46,771 nt of DNA, taken from NCBI RefSeq assembly GCF_039768865.1, contig NZ_JBDMZQ010000059.1; one strand, given 5' to 3'. Below are positions 8,495 through 16,095 of the stretch, in pieces. Position numbers and translations under genes: made by a program. This stretch comes from Wenyingzhuangia sp039768865. GTDB lineage: Bacteria; Bacteroidota; Bacteroidia; Flavobacteriales; Flavobacteriaceae. The notes beneath the pieces were generated by a model. That model searched no databases and was not told where the DNA came from. It saw only the letters and a program-made list of their open reading frames with translations. The first letter of the stretch is position 1. Every line of letters starts with the position of its first letter.

Positions 8495-9628
8495 TTACGA
8501 AAACATATCTTTTACTTTTTCAAAGAAAGATTTATCAGACTTCGATGGGTTTGGTGTAAAGTTTTCATGATCTAAATTTGATTCAAAAAACTTTTTCTGA
8601 CTCTTGTCTAGTTCTTGTGGCGTCCAGATATTAATATGTATCATGAGGTCCCCAGTTCCATAACTTTCTATACTTGGTAATCCCTTTCCTTTTAATCTCA
8701 AAATTTTACCCGATTGTACACCTGAGTCAATTTTGATTTTAACTTTTCCTGATACTGTCTCAATCTCCTTACTTACCCCCAATACTGCTTCTGGGTAACT
8801 TACATACAAATCATAATGTAAATTTACTCCTTCTCTAGTCAAATGATCATGAGGTATTTCTTCAATTAACACTAATAAATCTCCCGAAATAGAATTATTT
8901 CCTGGTGCTTCATTTCCTTTTCCAGATACTTTTAACTGAACCCCATCTGTGACCCCTGCAGGTATATTAATACTCACTGTTTCTTCTTCAACAACAAGAC
9001 CTTGTGCATCTGCTCCAGAAACTTTGTTTTTGATTACCTCTCCAGCACCACCACAAGCATTACAGGTAGCAGCAGTTTGCATCCTACCCAAAATTGTATT
9101 GGTCACTTGCATGACTTGTCCAGCTCCTTTACAGGTAGTACAAGTACCATAAGTTACTCCTTTAGCTTGTTTTTTTCTACGAACTTTTACTTTTTTGTCG
9201 GCTCCGTTAGCAATTTCTTCTAGGGTCAACTTTACACGAATTCGCATGTTCGTCCCTTTAACTGATGCTCTTCGCCCTCCACCTCGGCGAGAACCACCTC
9301 CACCAAAGCCACCAAAACCACCACCAAAGATATCTCCAAACTGACTAAAAATATCATCCATATTCATTCCTCCGCCAAAGCCTCCGCCTCCGCCTTGTCC
9401 TCCTTCAAAAGCTTGATGACCGTACTGATCATATCGAGCCCTCTTGTTGTCATCACTCAAGACCTCATAAGCTTCTGCAGCAAGTTTGAATTTTTCTTCA
9501 GCTTGTGTATCTCCTGGGTTTTTGTCTGGATGATATTTTACTGCCATTTTACGATAGCCCTTTTTAATCTCCGCAGCACTTGCACCTTTGGATATCCCTA
9601 ATACTTCGTAAAAATCTTGTTTTGCCAT
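8495..9628 (-). CDS. dnaJ: Chaperone protein DnaJ (Hsp40) with only two zinc-finger CxxCxGxG motifs
   Basis: DnaJ delivers unfolded clients to DnaK and stimulates its ATPase. The 377 residues show a J domain (1-70) with HPD at 33-35, a Gly/Phe-rich linker (about 75-120), then the substrate-binding beta domains. The zinc domain is reduced: only CTTCKGAG (163-170) and CNACGGAG (189-196) are present. Where motif 1 is expected the sequence is KKQAKG, and where motif 4 is expected it is VSGADAQG. In canonical DnaJ motifs 1 and 4 form zinc centre I and 2 and 3 form centre II, so centre I appears to be absent. The C-terminal KSFFEKVKDMF matches flavobacterial DnaJ. It is co-transcribed after grpE (70 bp gap). 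Confidence 0.95.
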   Translation of the reverse strand: MAKQDFYEVLGISKGASAAEIKKGYRKMAVKYHPDKNPGDTQAEEKFKLAAEAYEVLSDDNKRARYDQYGHQAFEGGQGGGGGFGGGMNMDDIFSQFGDIFGGGFGGFGGGGSRRGGGRRASVKGTNMRIRVKLTLEEIANGADKKVKVRRKKQAKGVTYGTCTTCKGAGQVMQVTNTILGRMQTAATCNACGGAGEVIKNKVSGADAQGLVVEEETVSINIPAGVTDGVQLKVSGKGNEAPGNNSISGDLLVLIEEIPHDHLTREGVNLHYDLYVSYPEAVLGVSKEIETVSGKVKIKIDSGVQSGKILRLKGKGLPSIESYGTGDLMIHINIWTPQELDKSQKKFFESNLDHENFTPNPSKSDKSFFEKVKDMFS

Positions 9629-9698
9629 TTTTCTTATCTTTTTTTGGTTTGCAATAGATTCCTTCGTGAGGACTGCTAAACCTGTATCTCTTTAACTA

Positions 9699-10265
9699 TT
9701 ATTGTCCTATTACTACCTTTGGAAAACGGATGATCGTATCCCCTAATTTGTATCCTTTTTCGATGACATCAATTACTTTTCCCTTCAAATCTTCGGTTGG
9801 TGAAGGAATTTGAGTAATTGCCTCTTGAGTGTCTGCATCAAAAACATCTCCTTGTTTGACCTCAACCTCTGTTAATCCTTTTTGCGCTAGTGTTTTCACC
9901 AACTTATCCTGAATTAACACTACTCCTTTTACTAATTCTTCATCTTCACTTTTATTAATTTCGACCATTGCTCTGTCAAAATCATCAATCACAGGTAACA
10001 TTGACACGATAATGTCTTTACCAGCTGTTTTGAACAACTCTATACGTTCTTTTGAGGTACGCTTTTTGTAGTTTTCAAATTCTGCAAACAAACGTAAATA
10101 CTTGTCTTTTTCTACTTGAATTAATTCATCAACCGAGGTTTCCTTCTTTACATCATCTTGGTTTTGCTCACTCTGAGCAGACGCATTTGCTTCTTCGTTG
10201 TGCTCTACTGCTTGAGCTTGCTCTTTTGCTTTTTCTTCTTGTTGTATATTTTCTTTCTTGCTCAT
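9699..10265 (-). CDS. grpE: Nucleotide exchange factor GrpE
   Basis: GrpE is the DnaK co-chaperone that releases ADP. At 188 residues it has an unstructured acidic, Gln/Glu-rich N-terminus (1-50), then a long coiled coil through KDKYLRLFAEFENYKKRTSKE, the conserved LPVIDDFDRAM helix, and the C-terminal beta wing ending VIEKGYKLGDTIIRFPKVVIGQ. It lies 70 bp upstream of dnaJ. The leader carries a TACTTTTG promoter element and two palindromes (see separate entries). dnaK is not in the window. Confidence 0.95.
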   Translation of the reverse strand: MSKKENIQQEEKAKEQAQAVEHNEEANASAQSEQNQDDVKKETSVDELIQVEKDKYLRLFAEFENYKKRTSKERIELFKTAGKDIIVSMLPVIDDFDRAMVEINKSEDEELVKGVVLIQDKLVKTLAQKGLTEVEVKQGDVFDADTQEAITQIPSPTEDLKGKVIDVIEKGYKLGDTIIRFPKVVIGQ

Positions 10266-10295
10266 GGTAAATATTTATCAATGTTACTGCTGTTG

Positions 10296-10312
10296 TGGCA
10301 AAAGTTTTGCCA
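10296..10312. promoter_or_regulatory. 17-bp perfect palindrome in the grpE leader
   Basis: TGGCAAAA, a central G, then TTTTGCCA: eight perfectly complementary bases on each side. It lies about 30 bp upstream of the grpE ATG and downstream of the predicted transcription start, so it could be a repressor operator or a hairpin in the 5' UTR. It is not the CIRCE/HrcA element. Confidence 0.5.
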
Positions 10313-10324
10313 ATTGCTTTGTAA

Positions 10325-10337
10325 TGCCAAAATGACA
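10325..10337. promoter_or_regulatory. Imperfect palindrome TGCCAAAATGACA upstream of grpE
   Basis: The arms TGCCA and TGACA are inverted with one mismatch. It sits immediately after the predicted start of transcription, near +9 to +21, where an operator could act. Its identity as a heat-shock site is a guess. Confidence 0.3.
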
Positions 10338-10352
10338 CTATTTTAAGCGATG

Positions 10353-10360
10353 CAAAAGTA
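10353..10360 (-). promoter_or_regulatory. Candidate -7 promoter element of grpE-dnaJ
   Basis: TACTTTTG on the minus strand matches TAnnTTTG. The predicted leader to the grpE ATG is about 80 nt, longer than at most other genes here, and contains the two palindromes. Confidence 0.55.
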
Positions 10361-10412
10361 CAACTTTATTTGAACAATGAGAATAGATAAAATTTAGGTT
10401 TCAACGATAAGT

Positions 10413-11414
10413 TTAATGTAATATTTTAAACATCAATTCTTTTAAAACATCTCGATCAGAAAGATTCGCTCCCACCCCTTTACTTTTAACATCCGCATCT
10501 CTTAAAAGAGATATAATTTGAGATACTTTACGCATGGGATAGTTTTTACCTGCTTTGATATAATCCTCAACAAAATATGGACTTACACGAAGTGATTTGG
10601 CTACATTCATTTTAGATTTATCTTTTAGACCATGATACATTAGCAGTTGCGTAAAATAACTATTGATGAGTGATATGGTAACCACTAAGGGATTACTTTT
10701 AGGGTTTTCGATGAAATAGTTAATAATTTGATTGCATCTTAAAATTTCTTTTTGACCAATCGCTTTTCTTAGTTCGAACACATTGAAATCTTTACTTATC
10801 CCTATGTTTTCTTCAATATCCTTTGCAGTAATCATCACTCCTTTTGGTAAAACTAGTGACAATTTATCTAGTTCATTACTAATCTTACTTAGATCTGTTC
10901 CCAAAAACTCTACTAACATTTGTGTTGCTTTTGGCTCTATTGTATATTTCTTTCCTTTTAAAACACCCGTAACCCAATTCCCTACTTGATTCTCATAAAG
11001 TTTTTTTGACTCGAAAACAACGCCTACTTTACTTATGGCCTTAATCAACTTTTTGCGTTTGTCTAAAGTTTTGTATTTGTAACAAACCACCAATACACTG
11101 GTATCCAGGGGGTTTTCTACATAGGAAGTCAAATGTTCTATGGTTCTATGTAAATCTTGAGCCTCCTTTACAACTATGACTGTCTTCTCAGACATCATCG
11201 GAAACTGCTTCACTTTCGCTACAATTTCTTGAATAGAGGTATCTCTACCGTACACAACGCTTTGATTGAATTCTTTTTCATCTTCAGTTAAAACATGCGT
11301 CTCAATATACTCAGAGATCTTATCAATGTAATATGGTTCCTCACCCATTAAAAAATAAACAGGTTTAATTCTACCTTGATTAATGTCTGAAACCAATTGT
11401 TTTACCTCTACCAT
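10413..11414 (-). CDS. holA: DNA polymerase III subunit delta
   Basis: HolA is the clamp-loader delta subunit that opens the sliding clamp. The 333 residues agree with family length. The N-terminus shows the pattern of the HolA P-loop-like domain (KPVYFLMGEEPYYIDKI), followed by the clamp-interacting region around QFPMMSEKTVIVVKEAQDL, a middle helical lid (LVEFLGTDLSKISNELDKLSL), and a C-terminal collar domain with FELRKAIGQKEILR and SLINSYFTQLLMYHGLKDKS. Like other HolA proteins it lacks a functional Walker A. It is divergent from the 148-residue nuclease-fold gene, with only 52 bp between the starts. Confidence 0.93.
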   Translation of the reverse strand: MVEVKQLVSDINQGRIKPVYFLMGEEPYYIDKISEYIETHVLTEDEKEFNQSVVYGRDTSIQEIVAKVKQFPMMSEKTVIVVKEAQDLHRTIEHLTSYVENPLDTSVLVVCYKYKTLDKRKKLIKAISKVGVVFESKKLYENQVGNWVTGVLKGKKYTIEPKATQMLVEFLGTDLSKISNELDKLSLVLPKGVMITAKDIEENIGISKDFNVFELRKAIGQKEILRCNQIINYFIENPKSNPLVVTISLINSYFTQLLMYHGLKDKSKMNVAKSLRVSPYFVEDYIKAGKNYPMRKVSQIISLLRDADVKSKGVGANLSDRDVLKELMFKILH

Positions 11415-11454
11415 AGACTGTTAAAATTGTAAGAAATAGTTGAAAAAGAATGCT

Positions 11455-11462
11455 TAATTTTG
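11455..11462 (+). promoter_or_regulatory. Candidate -7 element abutting the start of the HsdR_N-like gene
   Basis: TAATTTTG matches TAnnTTTG but ends only four bases before the ATG at 11467. If used, transcription would begin at or next to the start codon, implying a leaderless message. Confidence 0.4.
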
Positions 11463-11466
11463 ATAA

Positions 11467-11913
11467 ATGCAAAAGTTAAATCTTCCAGATGTTCACTTAA
11501 AAGTCAAAAGTAAAGAAAATAAGCTGTTTATTTTTGACCCTTTCAGAAAAAAAGACATTATGCTCACGCCCGAAGAATGGGTGAGGCAACATTTTGCACA
11601 TTATTTAGTTGAGTATAAAAAATACCCCACTTCTTTATTAGTCATCGAAAAAGAATTCTCGTTAAACAAAACAAAAAAAAGAACGGATATTCTGATCTAC
11701 AACACCATGGGAACTCCTGAAATCATTGTAGAATGTAAGGCTAGTTCAGTAAAAATAACACAGCATACATTTGATCAAATTGCCAGATACAATTTAAAAT
11801 TAAAAGCCAAATATTTAGTTGTAACAAACGGTTTGGAACATTACTTTTGTAAAATGGATTTTAAGAATGAAAAGTATGTTTTTTTAAAAGACATCCCCAA
11901 CTACAATGATTGA
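11467..11913 (+). CDS. Stand-alone protein with type I restriction HsdR N-terminal-like (PD-(D/E)XK) domain
   Basis: The 148-residue protein resembles the N-terminal nuclease domain of type I restriction HsdR subunits but lacks any helicase part. The putative active site reads D74 in KRTDILIY followed by E89-C90-K91 in PEIIVECKA, the D...ExK spacing of PD-(D/E)XK nucleases, with E63 in a preceding strand. No methylase or specificity subunit is nearby, so this is not a restriction system. I recall proteins of this type being common near holA in Bacteroidota, which suggests a housekeeping role, but the function is unknown. The downstream glycosyltransferase gene overlaps it by eight bases. Confidence 0.8.
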   Translation: MQKLNLPDVHLKVKSKENKLFIFDPFRKKDIMLTPEEWVRQHFAHYLVEYKKYPTSLLVIEKEFSLNKTKKRTDILIYNTMGTPEIIVECKASSVKITQHTFDQIARYNLKLKAKYLVVTNGLEHYFCKMDFKNEKYVFLKDIPNYND

Positions 11914-12898
11914 TATCGATATAGCGTTAGTTGTTCTCAATTGGAATGGAAAAAATTTATTAGAACAATTTTTACCGACTTTGATAGAATATAGTCCTGA
12001 AGCAAGCATTTATTTGGTGGATAATTTTTCCACAGACTCTTCTGTTTCGTTTGTAAAAAAAAAGTTTCCAGAAATTTCAATTATTCAACACAATCAAAAC
12101 TTTGGTTTTGCAGAAGGCTATAATAAAGCCTTGTCTCTAATTGATGCAGATGTTTATGGCTTGATTAATTCTGATGTTGAAGTGACTCCCTTTTGGCTTC
12201 AGCCTATTTTTAAATTTTACAATAACAATCAAAACGCAAGTATTCTTCAACCTAAAATTTTAGATTTCAACCACAAATCTTATTTTGAATATGCTGGAGC
12301 AGCAGGTGGTTTTATAGATAAATATGGCTATGCCTATTGTAGAGGTAGAATCTTTAAGCACATAGAAGAAGATAAAGACCAATATGGTTCCTCATCTATA
12401 TTTTGGGCATCAGGCGCTTGTTTATTTATCAAATCAAAAGACTATAAAAATTTAGGAGGATTAGATTCTGACTTTTTTGCGCATTATGAGGAAATTGATT
12501 TGTGCTGGAGAGCAAAAAACAATAATTTATCTGTAGATTATATCTCCACGAGTCAAGTATACCATCTTGGTGGTGGAACCTTGGACACCCAAAACCCTTT
12601 TAAAACTTATTTGAATTTTAGAAATTCTCTTTTCACTTTAATTAAAAACTTACCAGAAAAAAAAATATTCCCTGTTATTTTCTCAAGAATGTTGTTCGAT
12701 GGTATCGCCGCCCTTTTTTTCCTGGCAAAGGGGAAACCTCTTCACACTTGGAGTGTTTTAAAAGCTCACCTGCAATTTTACATATATGCTACACGCATGT
12801 ACAACAAGAGAGGCGAACATCAACACCTCAATTATTATCAAACCAGGAGTATGGTTTGGAATGCATTCATAAAAAAACAAAATCGTTTTAAACCTTAA
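11906..12898 (+). CDS. Glycosyltransferase family 2 protein
   Basis: This is a GT-A fold transferase, probably membrane-associated. The N-terminus has the WNGKNLLEQFLPTL nucleotide-sugar segment, an IYLVDNFSTDSS strand, NFGFAEGYNKAL, and an LINSDVEV metal-binding acid motif (about residues 88-95). The FWASGACLFIKS and EIDLCWRAK acceptor-side motifs follow. This architecture is shared with rhamnosyl- and other surface-polysaccharide transferases; donor and acceptor cannot be assigned. A hydrophobic stretch near 255-275 (DGIAALFFLA) may contact the membrane. The ATG overlaps the end of the upstream gene and rluF starts six bases after its stop, so the three form one operon. Confidence 0.9.
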   Translation: MIDIDIALVVLNWNGKNLLEQFLPTLIEYSPEASIYLVDNFSTDSSVSFVKKKFPEISIIQHNQNFGFAEGYNKALSLIDADVYGLINSDVEVTPFWLQPIFKFYNNNQNASILQPKILDFNHKSYFEYAGAAGGFIDKYGYAYCRGRIFKHIEEDKDQYGSSSIFWASGACLFIKSKDYKNLGGLDSDFFAHYEEIDLCWRAKNNNLSVDYISTSQVYHLGGGTLDTQNPFKTYLNFRNSLFTLIKNLPEKKIFPVIFSRMLFDGIAALFFLAKGKPLHTWSVLKAHLQFYIYATRMYNKRGEHQHLNYYQTRSMVWNAFIKKQNRFKP

Positions 12899-12904
12899 TC
12901 ACGC

Positions 12905-13633
12905 ATGGCAGAAGATTTAAAAAGAATCAATAAGTATTTAAGTGAAATTGGATATTGCTCCAGAAGAGCCGCAGATAAATTGATAGAGGAAGGACGAGTC
13001 ACTATTAACGGAAATGTACCTGAAATGGGAACCAAGATTGCTTCTTCAGACGAAGTTCAAGTTGATGGTAAATTGGTATCCTCCAAAGATGAAGCACATA
13101 CATATATTGCTTTTAATAAACCCGTTGGGATTGTTTGTACCACGGACCAACAAAGAGAAAAAAACAATATCATTGACTACATCAACCACCCGAAGAGGAT
13201 TTTTCCTATTGGTCGGCTAGACAAACCCAGTGAAGGTTTGATCTTTCTGACTAGTGATGGAGATATTGTTAATAAAATATTAAGATCTAGTAACAATCAT
13301 CAAAAAGAATACTTGGTGAGAGTAAGAAAACCAATCACTCAAGATTTCTTGAACAAAATGGAAAATGGCGTTCCTATCCTTGGAACCGTCACTAAAAAAT
13401 GCAAACTAGAAAAGGTAAATACGTATGAGTTTAAAATTACGTTAACTCAAGGGTTGAATAGACAAATCAGGCGTATGTGTGAATATTTAGATTACGATGT
13501 TACCTACCTTAAACGAATTCGAATTATGAATATCTTTTTGGACACACCTGTTGGACAATGGAGAGATTTAACAAAATCTGAATTAAGAGAACTCAATAAA
13601 CTTACTTCCAATTCTAAAAAACATTTTGAATAG
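12905..13633 (+). CDS. rluF: 23S rRNA pseudouridine(2604) synthase
   Basis: RluF isomerises uridine 2604 (and in E. coli also tRNA-Tyr U35) to pseudouridine. The 242 residues comprise an S4 RNA-binding domain (about 6-60) and an RsuA-type catalytic domain. The catalytic aspartate is D106 in FPIGRLDKPSEGLIFLT; the NKPVGIVCTT, GVPILGTVTKKC and GLNRQIRRMCE motifs closely follow E. coli RluF rather than RluB or RsuA. It is the last gene of the plus-strand operon and ends 48 bp before the convergent YciO gene, with no clear hairpin between. Confidence 0.92.
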   Translation: MAEDLKRINKYLSEIGYCSRRAADKLIEEGRVTINGNVPEMGTKIASSDEVQVDGKLVSSKDEAHTYIAFNKPVGIVCTTDQQREKNNIIDYINHPKRIFPIGRLDKPSEGLIFLTSDGDIVNKILRSSNNHQKEYLVRVRKPITQDFLNKMENGVPILGTVTKKCKLEKVNTYEFKITLTQGLNRQIRRMCEYLDYDVTYLKRIRIMNIFLDTPVGQWRDLTKSELRELNKLTSNSKKHFE

Positions 13634-13681
13634 TTTGACTACAACTAGTGTACATGAAAGATAATTATGATATCTAAACAA

Positions 13682-14302
13682 TCACAAAACCTCTATACTC
13701 CCTTTCCCCTCTCTAATCACAATAGGATTTGTTTCACTCAAATCAACAACTGTGGAAGCAATGTTTCCTCCATATCCCCCATCGACTACAACATCTACTA
13801 AACGTTCCCACTTTTCATATATCAATTCAGGATCTGTCGTATATTCGATGACCTCATCTTCATCATAAATAGAAGTAGAAACTAAAGGATTACCAAGTTG
13901 TTTTATTATTTCAAGGGTAATGTTATTATTTGGTATTCTTATTCCAACTGTCTTTCGTTTCTTAAACGCCTTTGGCATATTATTGACAGCAGGAAGCACA
14001 AAGGTATAGGGCCCGGGAAAAGATCTTTTTAAAATTTTAAATGTTTTTGTCTCTATGGGTTTCGTATAATCTGACAAATGACTTAAATCATTACACACAA
14101 TAGAAAATGTATTTTTCTCAAGATTGATTTTTTTTATTTTGGCTACTCTTTCCATAGCCTTGTAATTGGTAATGTCACAGCCCAATGTGTAAATAGTATC
14201 AGAGGGGTAGATAATAACACCTCCTTTTCTTAGCACCTCAACAACTTTATGAATTTCTTTATCGTTAGGATTTTCCGGATATATTTTTATGAATTCAGCC
14301 AT
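13682..14302 (-). CDS. YciO-type Sua5/YrdC domain protein
   Basis: The single YrdC-fold domain (206 residues) belongs to the family that includes threonylcarbamoyl-AMP synthase (TsaC/Sua5), which makes the precursor of tRNA t6A37. Motifs include GGVIIYPSDTIYTLGCD at 27-43, the KK/NTFSIVC nucleotide site, FPGPYTFVLPA, VGIRIPNN and PLVSTS, and a C-terminal TVVDLSETNPIVIREGKG. The length and order follow E. coli YciO more than TsaC, and no Sua5 C-terminal domain is present. YciO is less proven as a t6A enzyme, so the activity is uncertain; a second TsaC or Sua5 elsewhere would settle it. It is the last gene of a three-gene minus-strand unit. Confidence 0.88.
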   Translation of the reverse strand: MAEFIKIYPENPNDKEIHKVVEVLRKGGVIIYPSDTIYTLGCDITNYKAMERVAKIKKINLEKNTFSIVCNDLSHLSDYTKPIETKTFKILKRSFPGPYTFVLPAVNNMPKAFKKRKTVGIRIPNNNITLEIIKQLGNPLVSTSIYDEDEVIEYTTDPELIYEKWERLVDVVVDGGYGGNIASTVVDLSETNPIVIREGKGSIEVL

Positions 14303-14339
14303 TTGTTTTAAATTTCTACAAATAGATTCTTACCAAAAA

Positions 14340-14567
14340 CTATTTTGCATATTTTTTCATTTCTTCATCGTAAAATTCTGATGATTCCTCTATATATTGA
14401 GCTACTTGGACTGAAATCTCTTCTTCATCTGCTCCATCTAAATCATCCCATAGTTCTATCTCATCATCCTTGAGATTGATAATGAATCTTGGAAATTCAG
14501 TATGAATAACAAAAATATCTTCTGGACAATCTGTATTATCGGCCAATATAAATCTTGGTAACTTCAT
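14340..14567 (-). CDS. Small acidic conserved protein of unknown function (75 aa)
   Basis: I do not recognise a named family. The 75-residue product is strongly acidic in its C-terminal half (WDDLDGADEEE and ESSEFYDEEMKKY) and begins MKLPRFILADNTDCPEDIFVIHTEFPRF, which reads as structured beta segments. It has no signal peptide or membrane helix. It starts 19 bp after the MATE gene and ends 37 bp before the YciO gene on the same strand, so it is probably co-transcribed with both. The position within an operon, coding-like composition and a plausible start support a real gene; similar short proteins occur in other flavobacteria to my recollection. Confidence 0.8.
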   Translation of the reverse strand: MKLPRFILADNTDCPEDIFVIHTEFPRFIINLKDDEIELWDDLDGADEEEISVQVAQYIEESSEFYDEEMKKYAK

Positions 14568-14586
14568 TTTTTTTTAATTTTAAATA

Positions 14587-15930
14587 CTAGGACAAAAGTA
14601 ATCTTTTTGTCAAATGCTGAAACCGAAGATACAACAAAGTGGCAGAAACAGTTAAACTAATCAATAATCCTAACCAAATGCCAAGAGTCTCTAAAGAAGT
14701 CATTATACCTAAATAGTAACAAATGGGGAAACCCACAACCCAATAGGAAACAAAAACCAAACACATGGGAACAAACATGTCTTGTAGCCCCCTAAGCGCT
14801 CCTAAGACAACAACCTGTATCCCATCTGATATCTGAAAAAGCCCAGCAATGATTAGCAATTGAGAAGCAATACTAACCACATTTTGATCATCTATATACA
14901 ACTTGGGTAAATATATTCTTAAGGTTATAAAACCAACTGCAGCAAACACGGCAATGATAATCATGAGAAAGACGTTAGACAAAGCAATAACCTTTAAATT
15001 CTTATATGCCTTAAGACCTTTTTGATTTCCTACTCGGATGGTTGTAGCTACAGCAACTCCTGTGGCCACCATAAATGTCATGGTAGATAAATTTAATGCA
15101 ATTTGGTTGGCCGCTTGATCTTCTGTTCCAATCATCCCAGACAACAACACTGCAGAAGCAAAAATTCCTATTTCAAAAAACATTTGTAAAGCATTTGGAT
15201 ACCCTAATCTAAATATTTTAATCATTCTTTCTTTTTCAACCGCTAACCAGGATATTTTAATTTTGTAAGGCTGAAATTTTTTTCTCCTACTAATAAAAAA
15301 CAGCAATATCAATATCATCAACACTCTTGAAAACAAGGTTCCATATGCAGCTCCAACTGTTCCCATAGATGGCGCTCCGAATTTTCCGTAAATTAACACA
15401 TAGTTCAATACTATATTTACAACGTTTGCACTCAAAATAGCAACCATCGCATATTTTGTCAGACTCAAACCGTCTGTGAATTGTTTGATCGCTTGAAAAA
15501 TTAACAAAGGAATCATCGAGAAGGCTAGAACTCTGTAATAGGGAATAGCCAGTTTCACTACTTCCATGGGCTGACCAATTAAACTTAACAAAGGCTCAAT
15601 TGATAATAAAATGATCGATAGTATGACTCCTAAAGCGGTTAACAAAACAACTCCATGTTGATAGTTTTTCTTACCCTCTATATATTTTTTAGTGGCATCC
15701 GCTTCAGAAATTAAAGGAGTCAGTGCAAAAGAAAAACCTACACCAATACCCATCAAAATAAAAAACACCGCATTAGACAAAGATATCGCTGCTAATGAAG
15801 GCGCCCCTAATTCTCCCACCATGATATTGTCTGCGAACCCCACAAGTACATGACCCAACTGACCCAGCATCACAGGGACCGCCAAATTTATATTGGTTTT
15901 AAACTCAGAAGTATATTTTTTTACATTCAT
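14587..15930 (-). CDS. MATE-family multidrug/Na+ (or H+) antiporter, NorM-like
   Basis: This 447-residue polytopic inner-membrane protein has about 12 hydrophobic segments in two homologous halves. Family signs are LAVPVMLGQLGHVLVGFADNIMVGELG at the N-terminus (the first MatE helix with its D), the start of the second half at GYPNALQMFFEIGIFASAVLLSGMIG, and the repeated ANQIALNLSTMTFM segment. NorM-type MATE proteins expel cationic drugs and metabolites; the substrate is unknown. It is the first gene of an operon with the acidic 75-residue protein and YciO, and has a TATCTTTG element 18 bp upstream. Confidence 0.93.
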   Translation of the reverse strand: MNVKKYTSEFKTNINLAVPVMLGQLGHVLVGFADNIMVGELGAPSLAAISLSNAVFFILMGIGVGFSFALTPLISEADATKKYIEGKKNYQHGVVLLTALGVILSIILLSIEPLLSLIGQPMEVVKLAIPYYRVLAFSMIPLLIFQAIKQFTDGLSLTKYAMVAILSANVVNIVLNYVLIYGKFGAPSMGTVGAAYGTLFSRVLMILILLFFISRRKKFQPYKIKISWLAVEKERMIKIFRLGYPNALQMFFEIGIFASAVLLSGMIGTEDQAANQIALNLSTMTFMVATGVAVATTIRVGNQKGLKAYKNLKVIALSNVFLMIIIAVFAAVGFITLRIYLPKLYIDDQNVVSIASQLLIIAGLFQISDGIQVVVLGALRGLQDMFVPMCLVFVSYWVVGFPICYYLGIMTSLETLGIWLGLLISLTVSATLLYLRFQHLTKRLLLS

Positions 15931-15948
15931 TTGATGGGTTTAATATTG

Positions 15949-15956
15949 CAAAGATA
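15949..15956 (-). promoter_or_regulatory. Candidate -7 promoter element of the MATE operon
   Basis: TATCTTTG on the minus strand, 18 bp before the ATG at 15930. It matches TAnnTTTG; no clear -33 partner. Confidence 0.5.
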
Positions 15957-16058
15957 CAAAGTATTACTGCACCTAATGATAACGAAGCCTCAAATCCAAT
16001 AAGTCTTAACGACATTAATTTTTATCAATCGATCAAAAACAACAAGACTTATTTTACA

Positions 16059-16066
16059 TACATTTG
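16059..16066 (+). promoter_or_regulatory. Candidate -7 promoter element of the SDR gene
   Basis: TACATTTG matches TAnnTTTG and ends 29 bp before the ATG at 16096. Confidence 0.45.
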
Positions 16067-16095
16067 TCAATCAAAAAACATTCTAAAAACCTCAC

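Noticed and set aside
8949..9223. Plus-strand open frames with repeated Cys and Pro opposite dnaJ
   Set aside because: They mirror the zinc-finger and Gly-rich codons of dnaJ on the other strand; not genes.
11467..11913. Restriction-modification or defence island
   Set aside because: Only an isolated HsdR N-terminal-like domain is present, with no methylase, specificity or helicase genes, and neighbours are housekeeping.
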